The notes: generated from the letters alone by a model not told the origin. 64,000 bases of DNA from Terebella lapidaria (GCA_949152475.1 OX424561.1:1922001-1986000), one strand, 5' to 3'. Numbered from the stretch's first letter, positions 11,267 through 24,035 are shown. Numbers and translations are program-made.

Positions 11267-13566
11267 GGTTGTTCGAAACACCCGGGAAGGTGTTTTTATT
11301 GAGTAAAAAGTTATATTTCTTGATAGCTAGATATGTGATGGTTACAAAAAACAGAAAAAAATAGTAGGTCACCGTATGATATTTTTTGCTATGATGCATT
11401 TTGTTGACCTCCTATCAGTCTTGAAAGTACCTCAGCAATAGCCACAATCCATTACATCATGACATGCAATCTAACTGCATATTTTTGCCTAAAACTATAT
11501 ATTTATAGGATTTTTCAGTACAGAACTGTTGTATATGCAACGGTTCATTAAACTGATGAAACAAAATTCGCTAGCACTGAGTTTGATATGTTTCGTGGCA
11601 AGAGTAAGAACATGTGTATATATTTCAGCACTGAAATTTTACAGAAAAAGAGTAACTTCTGATAATCCATACAACGTTGAGTATCACTGCTCGGTCAGTA
11701 ATACAGTATTTTTTTCTAATTTTTTTACACATATTTCTTCAATGATATTTTGGGTTTGTAAAAATAATGTAAAAAATATACCTATCCAGGTTACTTTTCG
11801 CGATATAAGCGTTAAAACATGAAAAGTGTCATTTTATGGAAACAAAAAATCAATAATTTCATGAATTTGGAGTGCATACTATGTCAAATTATTCAAGTTT
11901 TTGTGAGTATGAATTGAAAAAAAAATCATATATTTCATATATTGTATGTTCTGACTTGACTCAGAAATGTATAAAAGGCTGGCATGGTAGATGTGATCAT
12001 TAGCATGAACGGTATGGCTGCTAGAATGAACCACTATAGATGTTGACTGGTCAATTGGCTCAGATGAGATTCTCTCCGGTCGCCAACTCAGTAGGCCTAT
12101 AGTTGAAATATCCCCATCAAATTTGACAAGTCAGTAGAACTTTAGGAATAAATTTCACCCAATTAGCTTGAGCAAGATGACCGCCACATTTGGCACAGGA
12201 TTTTGCGATAACTTGTAGGCCTATACATACGGAAAACGTGAAGATATAGCTTATTAAATGGCTGATAACGGATTTGACTGAGAGGGTAGCGCTGATCTGT
12301 GCGCAGTGAATTTTGGAGATTATTTCGTCTATAGGTCTATTTCATGCATCTCGATGAATTTTGGCAGAAAATCGCCTAACATAGTGTAAATTTCTGGGCA
12401 GATAAGCTGCGGAAACAAAAAAGTTAGCCCCATTCGGCTTACATAGCGGAACGGGTATGGTAGACGAAACGTGTCAAAAATGACAACTGTAACGAAAACG
12501 GAGCCCCGCGAAATCGAGCCTGGTGGGCTGTAAATGTTGCGGCCCAATAAAGCTGAGCTCTTCTTATGATGTATTCCTCTTAAAGAGTGAACATTTGGTA
12601 TATTCAGGCTATATAATGGACAGGCTATAGATGAATTGATGTATGTCAATGGAATGTTGCTTAGTGGAACTGGAAATGCATATGCGTGTTTGGACAAACT
12701 TAGGGGCGCATAGGACAAACTATTATAAAAGAGTGTGTGACGACCTCTGGATATTTTGTGGTGAACTTTGAAGTTCTAAGAGATTGGAATTGTGAAGAAA
12801 ACACTCCACAGGGGCACAAAATGCAGGATTCGGCGGATGGGAGGATGTGGTAAGAAACGGAAGAAACCCTCACACTTGTTTTATTGCACAGATATCATAT
12901 ACAAAGTAATGAGCGCCACTTGCGCCAGCAAACCCCCCCCCCCCCCCCAACCCTCAAATTTGCTCTTGCATTCGTTGTATCTTTTGTCCTTAGTCCACTC
13001 AAGTCAAGTAGCAACAAATTCCATGTGTTATGCCATACTAGTACATTCATGCTTATTAGCCCTACGAGATCTGCAATACCATGAATAGTCTTTCAAAATA
13101 TTATTATCGCTAAGCTTGAGTTGTATTGAAAATTATGCCATGATCCACAGAAGTGTTGTCAATTTATTTAACAGTGTTTTGAATAATTTTACGATCTGTT
13201 TGATTATGTTAATCAGAAGATTTGGAAATTGTTAGGTCTACTAGTTTTGTTGTGCAAACGTTTACTCATATACATATCAAAACTATGTAACGAATGGATG
13301 TTCTAGTAGTATTATCTTCTTAACCGAGGCTGGCCCACTGAAAGATACTAGACATATGCTGTGATGCTTCCAGTACTTTGTGTGTTCAAGTCGAGACTCC
13401 GCCGTACTGACTACAGACCGCCGGATTTTCCAGTACTCCCATTGCACGGCAACATTCATACCCCGCCGATCCCTATTTCACCCCGCCGTTACATTCGCTG
13501 TTTATGACACGTTTGGTCAACCATAGACGGGCCACATTGATGACGCGTTCGGTGTATCGAACAACC
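11267..13566. mobile_element. TTAA-flanked inverted-repeat element, 2.3 kb
   Basis: The left end reads TTAA then GGTTGTTCGAAACACC (11267-11282). The right end is the reverse complement GGTGTATCGAACAACC followed by TTAA (13551-13570). The inverted repeats match at 15 of 16 bases and both are bordered by TTAA, the target duplication used by Kolobok and piggyBac transposons. The interior has no transposase-like frame; the longest (12329-12718, minus strand) shows no domain. It is therefore a non-autonomous copy. Assigning it to Kolobok is a guess from the target site. Confidence 0.6.
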
Positions 13567-13570
13567 TTAA

Positions 13571-15424
13571 GCGTATTCAATTAAAATGAAAGTATACCAG
13601 AACATAATATAATACAAAATGCTATACATGCTAATAATGCCAAAACAGGAAAGTGAAACATATCTAACTTTACACTTGATATATTCAAATGATTTTCAAT
13701 TAATTCATTTCATTTGTATACATCAATACAAGTAGAATAAGGATATTGTCTTGTCGAGAATGGACTGCCTTTTCTCTAGACAATTTGCCACAATGTTCCT
13801 TCCTGGAGTCTCACATAGACTTGTAACCAACCAATCACATACAGACTCCCGAGTCCCTGGATCTGCGAGTGACCTTCACTCTGACCTTGACAGGCTAATT
13901 TTGTAAATTTATATTTGAGGAGAACATTGCCCTTGAGGGTGTCATTTGACTCCGCTATTCCAAGGACCGGAGGGAAAAACCTGCCACTCCCGGGCGGGAA
14001 AGGGAACAAAAACCTGTTTGTTGTTTGGTTTCCATGGAAGATCCCACAAAATGTTGCTGTAGCGTCTTTGCCACGTGCGGCATCTGTTCTTGGAGATCTA
14101 TTGGCAGAAGGGAGAAGACCTAGAAAACAATTAGTTTTTGTTGTTGGGTGGGTGTATTAGTCACTGAGTGGCCTGGATGAGTTGATGGAAGCCGGCTGGG
14201 AAGGTGAGGCAGGCACCTGTTCCTGCCTGGGGGGGGGGGGTGTATGAGGGTGAGGGCTGGTGTACCCCCAACAATCCTCGTGCCCACCCCAAAAATCCCA
14301 CCCTCTCTACCCCTTCACCTCACCCGCCCCATCATGTACGCTGTGTTCACACCCCTAATCCAGGCACAGGGGGTGTGTCCAGGTCACTGACCCCTTCCCC
14401 CCCACCCCCCCCCCCCATCCCTGCCCTGCAACACCCTGCCCCACCCCACAGGACCGGGGAGCCGCGGTGGCAGGTCACCCCATGGAAACACGATCCAGAC
14501 GAGTGAGTGTTTGTATCCCGATCACAGCACGTCATGTGATCAACACCAATCCCTGAGGTGTTTACAGTCGGTGTTGGTTGACCCTCACGATCCCGAGACT
14601 CCCAGAGATCCTGATGCTCCGAGAGCCGGTGAGCAACAGAGCGTTCTAGGAACAAATCCAATTATCCTCTGATAGCATGGATGGTCCTCAAGAGGTTCAC
14701 CCCCCCCCCCCCCCCCCCCCCTGGAATCATCCTCACATCAAAACAAGATCCAGTCACTCACAAATAGAGTTCATCTTTCAAGATAAGTGCCTGAGAAATG
14801 GCCTCATTGTTTTTTAGCTGAAGACAAAAATCGAAGCCATTAGATTCAATGAGGCTTTACACTGTGAAGCGCCTGTGTGGTGTGTGTGTGTCTATCTGTG
14901 TAAGTGGATCCAACAGACACTGGCCAAAGTCTTTACTGGTGGGAGTTTAATGAACTTGACATGGTCACTCAATCTTCCACCACTGATGTCCACTCAACCA
15001 AGGGGACCTTCCCTCTGTTAAATATTGATTCTAGATGACCCGTACCATTGGAAATTGCCGGTGAATTGGTCGCTTTGATCTGGAGAAAAACTATCCAGGA
15101 AAACTGTCCCTAGTGTAGCGATGTTTGTAGTATCAGGCTCCTATTTCATGGAAGGATGACCTGGACTCTAGCTAAGGAGTCTTCAGGAGTTTGTGGATCA
15201 TGACTTTGATCCTCAGTCAGTCATTTATCTAGCGGCAATTACAGGCATATTTTGTGTGTCCCTCACCGTGATTCATTGTTTCCTTGTGGATGTCCACCAA
15301 CAAAGCGGGTGCCCTAATGCTCGGACAATATATATACACAAAGGACTAGATACCATAAATTAACAAACAATATGCATGTTGAATGTACCTTCATGCTCAG
15401 TATATTGTGATACCCATATAGAGT
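13571..15424. other. Gene-free DNA, C-rich low complexity
   Basis: No protein-like frame. It includes a G run (14229-14239), C/A-rich low complexity at 14270-14455 and a 22 base C run at 14700-14721. Frames over 14204-14661 are proline or glycine low complexity created by these runs. Confidence 0.5.
14700..14721. repeat. 22 base C run
   Basis: Uninterrupted C tract, among the longest in the window and able to form an i-motif or quadruplex on the two strands. Confidence 0.9.
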
Positions 15425-15694
15425 ACTGATTTCACAAAACCTCACCAAAATGCTAGCACGCTGAACCTGGTGTTAGCCCAACTTTGTGACCTAGCATCAT
15501 GCGATTTGATGCTAGCATTATGTATGCGAGCATCGGCTGATGCTAGCATTGCTTCTTGGCTGTGGCACACTAAAAGCATTTTGCATTTTTTTTGAAGGCC
15601 ATTATATGCTCGCAAACACAGGTCGCACGTAATTGCACGGCCTAGCATTTAGCATGTAGCATTCGCATGGCTAGTGAGGTTTTGCGAAATCGGT
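15425..15694. mobile_element. Short inverted-repeat MITE, 270 bp
   Basis: The left end ACTGATTTCACAAAACCTCAC (first 20 bases from 15425) is the inverted copy of GTGAGGTTTTGCGAAATCGGT at the right end (ending 15694), with two differences. Inside are several copies of a GCTAGCAT-like word. No coding capacity. I could not settle a target duplication, so the superfamily is open. Confidence 0.5.
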
Positions 15695-16400
15695 CCTGTA
15701 TGTTGAAGTCTGCAAATAAATATTTATCATATACTATGTGCATGTACATGTCTTATGTACCATCAAGATTTTGACTGAGGTTGGTTTCTATTTCAGGTCT
15801 ATATTTATTGACCTGAAAATCATCGCAAACAACAAAACTTATTGAACTAATGTGCCAGTACGTTTACATGTATACATATACATTGAGTGTCAATGTTTGT
15901 TTTCTTCTGATGTGTGCTGGATGCATGTTGGAAGTTCAGGACTTTTTTTTCGGTCTCCAAATGCCCCAACAGGTCCTGCTGACCGGCAACCAGGAAACCC
16001 AAACACAGCCCATGTACATCCAGGCCAGCTTCCAGGATGACCCAGAAACCTGTCAAGTGTGGACCTCAAAGGAAGGGTACAGAATCCAATACCCACCTTA
16101 CTTAAACTGCCAAGTTACATGTCTTCTATACAGTTGACTTTAGTTTACAAACACATCTGAGGGTCCTATTGTGCTGAGCGTTGAACAAACCAAAGACACT
16201 TTCTACTGAGACCCTGGGGTCAGACGGTTTCCATGGTGACCTGACTCCCAGGCTGTGGCACCTCTCGGTGGTGACGCCTCCCATACCCGATACATGTCAC
16301 ATGTGGTCCAGGGCTCTCGTCGCCACCCGATCTGACTCTATACACGTGTTCCAGCGACTTGCGGAAACATTTACTTTGTGGCGTGATATCAGGACAGAAA
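15695..16400. other. Gene-free DNA
   Basis: Several overlapping frames of 60-100 codons on both strands have no domain signature and no consistent splice pattern. Nothing supported. Confidence 0.45.
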
Positions 16401-16526
16401 ATCCTGCAACAAGATAGGGGAGATTCGTTATCATCCTGCAACAAGATGGGGAGATTCGTTATCATCCTGCAACAAGATAGGGGATATTCGTTATCATCCT
16501 GCAACAAGATGGGGAGATTCGTTATC
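16401..16526. repeat. Tandem repeat, 32/31 bp units in a 63 bp higher-order pattern
   Basis: Four units beginning ATCCTGCAACAAGAT and ending TTCGTTATC alternate between 32 and 31 bases. The longer ones read ATAGGGGA and the shorter ones ATGGGGA. The array is therefore two copies of a 63 bp pair. The copies are nearly identical, which indicates a recent expansion. Confidence 0.9.
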
Positions 16527-16994
16527 ATTTTGAAAACAATGACCTGTTGAGTGTCTCATTAGTGTTGTTCTTTCCTGATGACCAAATTTTGTTGTTGTTG
16601 TTGTTGAGTTTTTGGCAGCATAATGGATTGAAAATTGATGACCTTGAAATGAAATGTATCTAAATATATGTACTAATAATAATGTGCTATTATTTCAGCT
16701 TCGAGTCACAATAAGTTTTTCTTGTTCAGAAGTAGGCTATCAATTTTGCTATTCCAGATATTGGCATGTTGTTGTGTTGTGCAGATGCCACAACCTGTGG
16801 AATCATTGCCAGATACAACCAGGAAATATTCCAGTCATAAAAACCAGGCAGAAAACTGCCGATACGTGGAAAGGTTGACATGCGTGTAAAAAAGTGGAAA
16901 GGAATGCCATGGGAACGGGACATTTGATCCGGCCTGAGGGCTGGAAGACGAGGCTACAAAACAATAGGTTTATTGTTAGTGCCTATGTTGCGGT

Positions 16995-17015
16995 GGGGGG
17001 GGGGGGGGGGGGGGG
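16995..17015. repeat. 21 base G run
   Basis: An uninterrupted G tract able to form a quadruplex, lying 140 bp before the 27 bp minisatellite. Confidence 0.9.
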
Positions 17016-17158
17016 AGGGGACCCGATAAACTGACAGAAGGCTGTTCTGGACTTACAGGAAAACTTACAGAAAAAAGAAGGCTGTACTTGGATCCAGGAA
17101 AAGCAACAATTCACCCATCTGTACTGGCTGGAAAACATAACTAGGAAGTCTCACTGCC

Positions 17159-18838
17159 GCCGTGTCATGTGTCACTGCAGCCATGTCTGTGTCATGTGTC
17201 ACTTGCGGCATGTGTCATTGCAGCCGTGTCTGTGTCATGTGTCACTGCAGCCATGTCTGTGTCATGTGTCACTGCAGACGTGTGTCACAGTGTGTCATTA
17301 CTGTGCCCATGTCTGTGTCATGTGGCATGTGTCCACATGTCGTGAAAGTGTCGTGTCACTGCGACCGTGTCTGTGTCATGTGTCACTGGGCAGTGACTGT
17401 GTCATGTGTCACTGGGCCGTGTCATGTGTCACTGCAGCCGTGTCTGTGTCATTTGTCACTGGGCTGTGTCATGTGTCACTGCAGCCGTGTGTCATGTGTC
17501 ACTGCAGCCATGTCTGTGTCATGTGTCACTGCAGCCGTGTGTGTGTCGTGTGTCACTGCAGCCATGTCTGTGTCAAGTGTCACTGCTGCTGTGTCATGTG
17601 TCACTGCAGCCATGTATGTGTCACTGGGTCGTGTCACTGCAGCCATGTCTGTGTCGTGTGTCACTGCAGCCGTGTCTGTGCCATGTGTCACTGCAGCCAT
17701 GTCTGTGTCAAGTGTCACTGCTGCCGTGTCTGTGTCATGTGCAGCCATATATGTCACTGGGTCATCTGTGTCATGTGTCACTGGGCCGTGCCATGTGTCA
17801 TAGTGGCCGTGTATGTGTCATGTGTCATTGTGGCCGTGTATGTGTCATGTGTCACCGGGCAGTGTCATGTGTCACTGCAGCCATGTCTGCCATTTGTCAC
17901 TGCAGCCGTGTCTTTCATATGTCACTGCAGCCATGTCTGTGTCATTTGTCACTGCGGCCGTGTCTTCCATGTGTCACTGGGCCGTGTGTGTCATGTGTCA
18001 CTGCAGCCATGTATGTGTCATGTGTCACTGGGCAGTGTCTGTGTCATGTGTCACTGCGGCCATGTCTGTGTCATGTGTCACTGTGCTGTGTCATTGTTGC
18101 CGTGTATGTGTCATGTGTTACTGGGCAGTGGCATGTGTCACTGCAGCCATGTCTGTGTCATTTGTCACTGCGGCCGTGTATTCCATGTGTCACTGGGCCG
18201 TGTCTGTCATGTGTCACTGCAGCCCTGTCTGTCATGTGTCACTGGGCCGTGTCATGTGTCATTGTGGCCGTATATATGTCATGTGTCATTGTGGCCGTGT
18301 ATGTGTCATGTGTCATTGTGGCCTTGTATGTGCCATGTGTAACTGGGCTGTCATGTGTCACTGCAGCTGTGTATGTGTCATGTGTCACTGGGCCATGTCA
18401 TGTGTCATTGTGGCTGTGTTTGTGTCATGTGTCACTGGGCAGTGTCTGTGTCATTGTGGCTGTGTATGTGTCGTGTCACTGGACAGTGTCTGTGTCATGT
18501 GTCGCTGCAGCCATGTATGTGTCATGTGTCACTGGGCAGTGTCTGTGTCATGTGTCACTGCAGCCATGCATGTGTCATGTGTCACTGGGCAGTGTCTGTG
18601 TCATGTGTCATTGCAGCCGTGTTTGTGTCATGTGTCGCAGCAGCTGTGTATGTGTCATGTGTCACTGGGCAGTGTCTGTGTCATTGCAGCCATGTTTGTG
18701 TCATGTGTCACTGGACAGTGTCTGTCATGTGTTGCTGCAGCCGTGTATGTGTCATGTGTCACTGGGCTGTGTTTGTGTCATGTGTCACTTGGCCGTGTTT
18801 GTGTCATGTGTCACTGGGCAGTGTCTGTGTCATATATG
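17159..18838. repeat. Minisatellite, 27 bp unit, about 1.7 kb
   Basis: The array is built from variants of TGTGTCATGTGTCACTGCAG plus CCATGTC or CCGTGTC, 27 bases in all, with sub-variants in which CACTGCAGCC is replaced by CACTGGGC, CATTGTGGCC or similar. There are roughly 60 units. Because 27 is a multiple of three, stop-free frames of 391 and 495 codons run through the array, with a further one on the minus strand. These predicted peptides are only the unit translated (Cys/His/Val-rich, such as CVMCHCSHV). There are no splice signals and no non-repeat coding flank, so I regard them as by-products and not genes. The unit variants are interspersed, which implies repeated local expansion. Confidence 0.9.
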
Positions 18839-18844
18839 TAGGTG

Positions 18845-19197
18845 TCCTTTCTTCTCTCCTAGAATGGTAGTTGAGTTTTTCTATTATTACTGATGTACAT
18901 GTTATTTAATTATGCAGTAATCAATGATTTCATGTATTGAATTTCCATTGAATCTGATATTAAAACGGTCTACCAGTTCTCTGATTGTTCTAACTCATTT
19001 ACACCAATTTTAGCTCATACATGTATTTTTGCGATGCCGAATGGCATTGTGTTATAACTTGGCATATTCACCTGGGAGTCAAATGGCAATTTTCCACCGA
19101 ATTTTAAAAGATTATTGAGATGCCATTTTAGGGTGACAATTTAACAATAGAATAGATTGCCAACTTTCTTAGTTTTTGCGATAGAAGTCTGAAATTG
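18845..19197. other. Gene-free DNA
   Basis: AT-rich unique sequence between the minisatellite and the hAT-type MITE. Nothing recognised. Confidence 0.5.
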
Positions 19198-19205
19198 AAG
19201 AGAAG

Positions 19206-19624
19206 TAGGGCCCGGACGAGTCGACGGGTACCCGAATTCGGGGCGGGTCAAACAATTACCCGGGTCGGAATTTCAATACCCGTACCCGAGAACGAATAAT
19301 GATATAGTTTTTGTCTTGAAAATTTGAGATGAATGCTAGTAAAATCACAATAATGACAAGAAATTCATGGGGAAAAAATCGGAAGCAGTTTTATGAGATC
19401 TTGTGATCTCTTTCAAACTTGAAAATAAACACCAACGAAACAAATAATATCACGTTATATGTATCAAAGATCGATGACTCGCGTTTACGTGTCACAAACT
19501 GCTCGTATTTGCTCCAATGATTCCCGTTCAAATTTTGATCTATATTTGGACGGGTTACCTGGGGCGGGTCGGGTCAGACCACACGGGTACCCGGGTCGGG
19601 GATATTCGACTCGTCCGGGCCCTA
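19206..19624. mobile_element. hAT-type MITE, 419 bp, perfect 8 bp target duplication
   Basis: The left terminus TAGGGCCCGGACGAGTCGA is mirrored by TCGACTCGTCCGGGCCCTA at the right. Directly outside are identical 8 bp repeats AAGAGAAG (19198-19205 and 19625-19632). TAGGG-type ends with an 8 bp target duplication are the signature of hAT transposons. Both subterminal regions are rich in GGGTACCCG and GGGCGGGTC words, while the middle is AT-rich and non-coding. The perfect duplication and well-matched ends suggest a fairly recent insertion moved by a transposase encoded elsewhere. Confidence 0.88.
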
Positions 19625-19632
19625 AAGAGAAG

Positions 19633-22600
19633 TGAAGTATGTCAAGTTATAATATGATACTATTTATCATCAGAACAGTACAAGCATAAAACGATGTAAA
19701 CGAGTGCAAAAAATTAAGACTTCACCTTTTGCTGGAAAAATGAGGTCTTATCTGACAGGAAGTCTTGTTTCACAGGTTCATCTACATTTTAAATTGATCA
19801 TTGGGGAATACAAAAAAGTCTTTACAGACAGGGAAGTCTTGCATGTATTTCGGAGGTGTCTCATCTTACAGGGATCACAATGCATGAATTTTCAGATACA
19901 CAATGTTTCCTCAACAAAATTGTTTCCAATGGATCAGCGAGAACAGCCAGGTACCAAATATGACAGCTTGTTACACTCGTGCCTAGAAGTAAGCAATTGT
20001 TTCCAGGTTTGGGCTGGCAGGTCCGAAGGTGGATAGTCGATGTTTGGCTTCTTGTCTGTTTGATCCTGACTAACCAGGGGCTTTGTGTTCCAATTCCAGC
20101 ATTTAATCATCTCCTCCTGTCTGACATTCGTCAGTACATTATGACATTGTGACGGGTGTAAATAAGGAAACTGTTACAAAAGATGCTTTGGAGTTTTTGC
20201 ACTTGGAGCCTATTGAGAAAGATTAGCGCTAATCTCCTCCACATTGGCTGCGTATCAGAATTGACAGTCGATTAGAGTCAGGGTAATGGATGTGGGGCTA
20301 AAATTGAGAAGATTGCACAATTCTCAGCACAATAACCTCTCAGTCCACTGAGGACAGGTGCTTCTGCTTACAGGATGTCAGTGGATTTTGGTCCTGATAG
20401 TTTACAAGTTTTGTTGATTTCAAGTCAACAAAGAAATTGAAATTAGTGACTGCATATCTATGTCAATTTTATAGGATGATATAATATTATATTAAATTTT
20501 TAGGTTATTTAAGGTTTAGTTCATGATTTATAATTTAAATTGTTAGTTATGATACTTTTTATAGAATGCTAAATATAAAATACAAGAAATTTGGGTTATT
20601 GATTTGAAATTCAGCCAGTCATACTGTCCATGCATTCAATATGATATCTTTGTGGCAAGGAACTTGCAAGAATTTCTGGGTGCCTGGAACTGCGGTCCAA
20701 AGCTATCCTTGTGTTGTGGCTGTGGTACAAGGGGGGCGCTGGGGGGGGGGGCTGAGTTGGTTCCCACGGCTCTGTCTGGCCCGTCTGTTCGTCCGTCCGC
20801 TCTCAGAGTGATCCGGAGACCTGTACCCGCGCGTGTCCTCCCCACCTGTCTCCTGTCAGTCATCCCAGTCTGATACCAAGAGGCCACAGGACAAAAACAA
20901 CCCCAGCGATTGTCTCTAATTAGAATTTGTCCACTGAGAAGCTGATAAGGGGCTCAAGCATGGTGTGAGAATGTTTGATGTGTTCACAGTTTGACGATCA
21001 AATAGCCGCTTTTGTGCAGGGGTGGAACTGGTTCGTTTATTGAGGTTATTAATTACCAGTAATTATTTTAATTGATACATGGAATAAACCCAATAAACCT
21101 CTGAGTCATGGACCCCTCTTGTTGTTCACAAGTAAATTTGGTTCTTGAGGTGACACATATCCATGAGAAAGTTCAAGCGATTTTTGTTCAATTTCATTGC
21201 AAGATAAAAAGGTATCTAGGGAAAAAGGCAGTGGTTTCTAGGGAAAAAGGCAGTGATGCTAACAGACATATTTGATTTCTTTGCTCACTCCTATCAGCTT
21301 ATCAATCTGTCATCTATCTTTGGTGTCAATGTCCAGGTTTTCATGTAATTGTCTGCAATTAGTTACCAAGGTCAAGGGTTATCTGTCCAGTGTCTCAGCC
21401 AATCAGCACTTGTTACCTATAAATGTGTCAGAGGTCAGGGGTCAACATCATTATTGGGTGTCAGATCAGGGTCAGTGCGGACCAGTGGACAGAGTGGTGG
21501 ACAGTTTTGGTGATAGCGCTTCATGGCCATGCAGTGTCAAGGTCACAGTCAAGGTTGCTGACAAGGTCAAGGACAGAGTTACCCTGGTCAGCGTCTGGAG
21601 CAGTAGGCCAAGGTCTGAGGAGTTATGCAGAGATCAGCCTTAAGTGACGCACTGACAGGTCGTCCTTCTATGATGTATGGCACCAATTGTACAGCAACAT
21701 TTGTAAGAGACATGTCTGGAAGCGATTAAAAGAAAATTCTGGCCAATTGTAAACATGCATAATGGCTATTCATGAATCCTCAAAAATTTTCCCATGGATT
21801 TTGTGTAACTTTCCCAGAAAGATAGTTTTCCCCAATTTACCAGCCCCTCCCTCCAGTTACCATAGCGACATTCCTCTGTAACAGACAACACAGTGGCAAG
21901 GTGGGCAACAGGTCACCAGGGGAATGCCAGCAATGTCTGCGTCCAATTAAACAGCGTTTTTTGTGTCACCTCAGAACTTAGAAATAAGCACTTGTGGTTC
22001 AATACCGATGGATGGGAAACAAAACACTCTGGATCGCTCTGTCAAACTGCCATCAGTTACGTGGCAGTGAACGCCTGCCAACTTGTTACCTCCCAATAAC
22101 TCTCACTGTAACCGTGTAGTCGTTTCCAATTAGAGGAGCAGAATAAACCATCATTTATCTGCGGCAGTAATGGATAAGGTCCGTGAAGGTTGTCAAGCTG
22201 TGGTCCGTGGCAGCGGTGGGAACCTGAACCGACCCGGACACTCTTGCCTGCTTTCTGTACACACTTGGAATAAAAAAACACCAAGTTGGAATCCTATCTG
22301 GTAACGGCCTCAATGACCGTAATTCGTCACTCACAGCGAAGGCAACAAGGTGTCAGGAGAAAGACTGCAAGAAAAAATCTGATACTAGTACTTATAATTC
22401 TGTGCCCCTTTCATCTAATGAGTCACCTTTTTCCTGATAGCTAATTCCAGTTTTTGCTTTTCGAGAATGGAAGTGTGCCTGTGGCAGATGCATGCATGCA
22501 ATTGTATGTTCATATCCTGGCAGATATTTCAAAATTATGGCCTGTTGCTCACCAGATCCTGTCTGGTAGAATGAACTCAGGTATGTTAAAAGATTTTGAA

Positions 22601-23679
22601 GTACAAAAAGCAATAAGGTTTCAGCACCATGCATGATCAGTGATAGTTTTGCCACCTGTGCTATTTAATACTGAGATCTGTCATCAAAGGAGCCCGATGT
22701 ACAGGAACTAAGTCTGTCCGCAGACCTCCATGTATCATCCAATCACTGGCTACTTATCGACTCTGTTAATCCAATCAGCAAGTCTTTGATCTATGGTGTA
22801 ACCTTGTGCAAAGCCAATAACCACATGTAAAATGTCATAAACACACAGTATTTGTTCTGCCTTCTGGGTCAATCTAGCACTGGTAGAACTGTGGGAGTCG
22901 GGTTTTACTGCACATAAACAGAAGATGATGAGGCTAGCCCAGGGATGGGATGGTTATGTTTGAAGTGGTGAAGCAATCATCAGGCCGGGGAGTTATTGTT
23001 TATGTTGGATTTCCTTCAGATCTTTGCTTGATCCAGTCAGGTCTATTACTCATCATACAACAGCCGACAGATGCGAGGTGGTAGTTACCTGATAAAAGTT
23101 TGATTTACTATTAAATGACAAAACCATTGCGGAGAATGGAGTCTGAATGTCGGACAGTGCGGCTATCTGATCTGTCTGGTCTTGGTTCTGACTTCTGTAA
23201 AGCTGTGAATGGATGGACGGGAACTCTGTCTGTCTGTCTGTTATAATCGCTACTATCCAATCTGATCATAGTCAATCACATTCCTACCACTTAAATTCAC
23301 AAACATTCCCCTGATGAGTTATTATCTTCCTGGCAGGGTTCCGGACTTCTAGGAGCTGGCGAGGTGTAGGGACCACTTTAGATCAGAGCGAGAGCAGGTT
23401 GTATCGGGTTGAGGGGACGGCGCTGTGACGCCAGCGAGTCCTGAGCTCCCGAGACTAGAGCTTACGGACGGAGCCTCTCACGGGGAACTGGAGCGTCTTA
23501 TCTCTAATGCGGCTCTATCTCAGTGACAGATTCCGCTATCTGACTTCTCTCAAATGCTGCATAAACACTCTCTCTGTTTGTATCTGACTTGTGTTCCATT
23601 TTTGCTAAATACTCGACAAAGTTTACTTTTTGGATGGAGACAGTAAACACGAGTAGTGTGCGGATGTGGCTCCAGGGGG
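19633..23679. other. Gene-free unique DNA, possible regulatory sequence
   Basis: About 4 kb without transposon ends or protein-like frames. Several stretches (for example 20900-20960 and 22040-22260) are unique and balanced in composition, and carry TAATTA/CAATTA-type homeodomain words. They resemble non-coding regulatory DNA more than decayed repeats. That is an impression which only cross-species alignment could support. A short direct repeat of a GGGAAAAAGGCAGTG word lies at about 21219-21256 and a G run at about 20739-20750. Confidence 0.4.
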
Positions 23680-23692
23680 CACTACCCAGCGG

Positions 23693-24035
23693 GCACTATG
23701 ACGTTGGATCTACGTTGATACAACGTCGGTCCATGACATTGGATCAACGTTGGTTTTACATTGGATTTGGAAGTTGGATCAACGTCTGAAATCCAACGTT
23801 GGATCAACGTCTGAACGTCAACGTTGAATCAACGTCTGAAATTCAACATTGGATCAACGTCTGAAATTCAACGTTGGATCAACGTCTGAACATCAACGTC
23901 TAAATTTCAACGTTGGATGAACGTCTGAACGTCAACGTTGAATCAACGTCTGAAATTCAACATTGGATCAACGTCTGAAATTCATCGTTGGATCAACGTC
24001 TGAACGTCAACGTTCAGATCAATGCATTTAATCTA
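23693..24035. repeat. Left subterminal repeat array of the EnSpm element
   Basis: About a dozen imperfect units of roughly 22-26 bp are built on ATCAACGTCTGAAATTCAACG. The right end carries only a short counterpart (34487-34560). In plant CACTA elements such subterminal motifs bind the accessory protein TnpA. By analogy these are candidate binding sites for a protein of this element, but that is inference. Confidence 0.85.

Noticed and set aside
12329-12718. 129-codon minus-strand frame inside the TTAA element
   Set aside because: No similarity to any transposase motif and no catalytic pattern. Length alone is not enough.
14204-14661. Proline-rich and glycine-rich frames on both strands
   Set aside because: Produced by C/G homopolymers. 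No conserved domain or splice context.
17162-18893. Stop-free frames of 213-495 codons on the plus strand and one of 101 on the minus strand, Cys/His-rich
   Set aside because: They are translations of the 27 bp minisatellite in different frames. The unit length is a multiple of three, and there is no non-repeat coding part.
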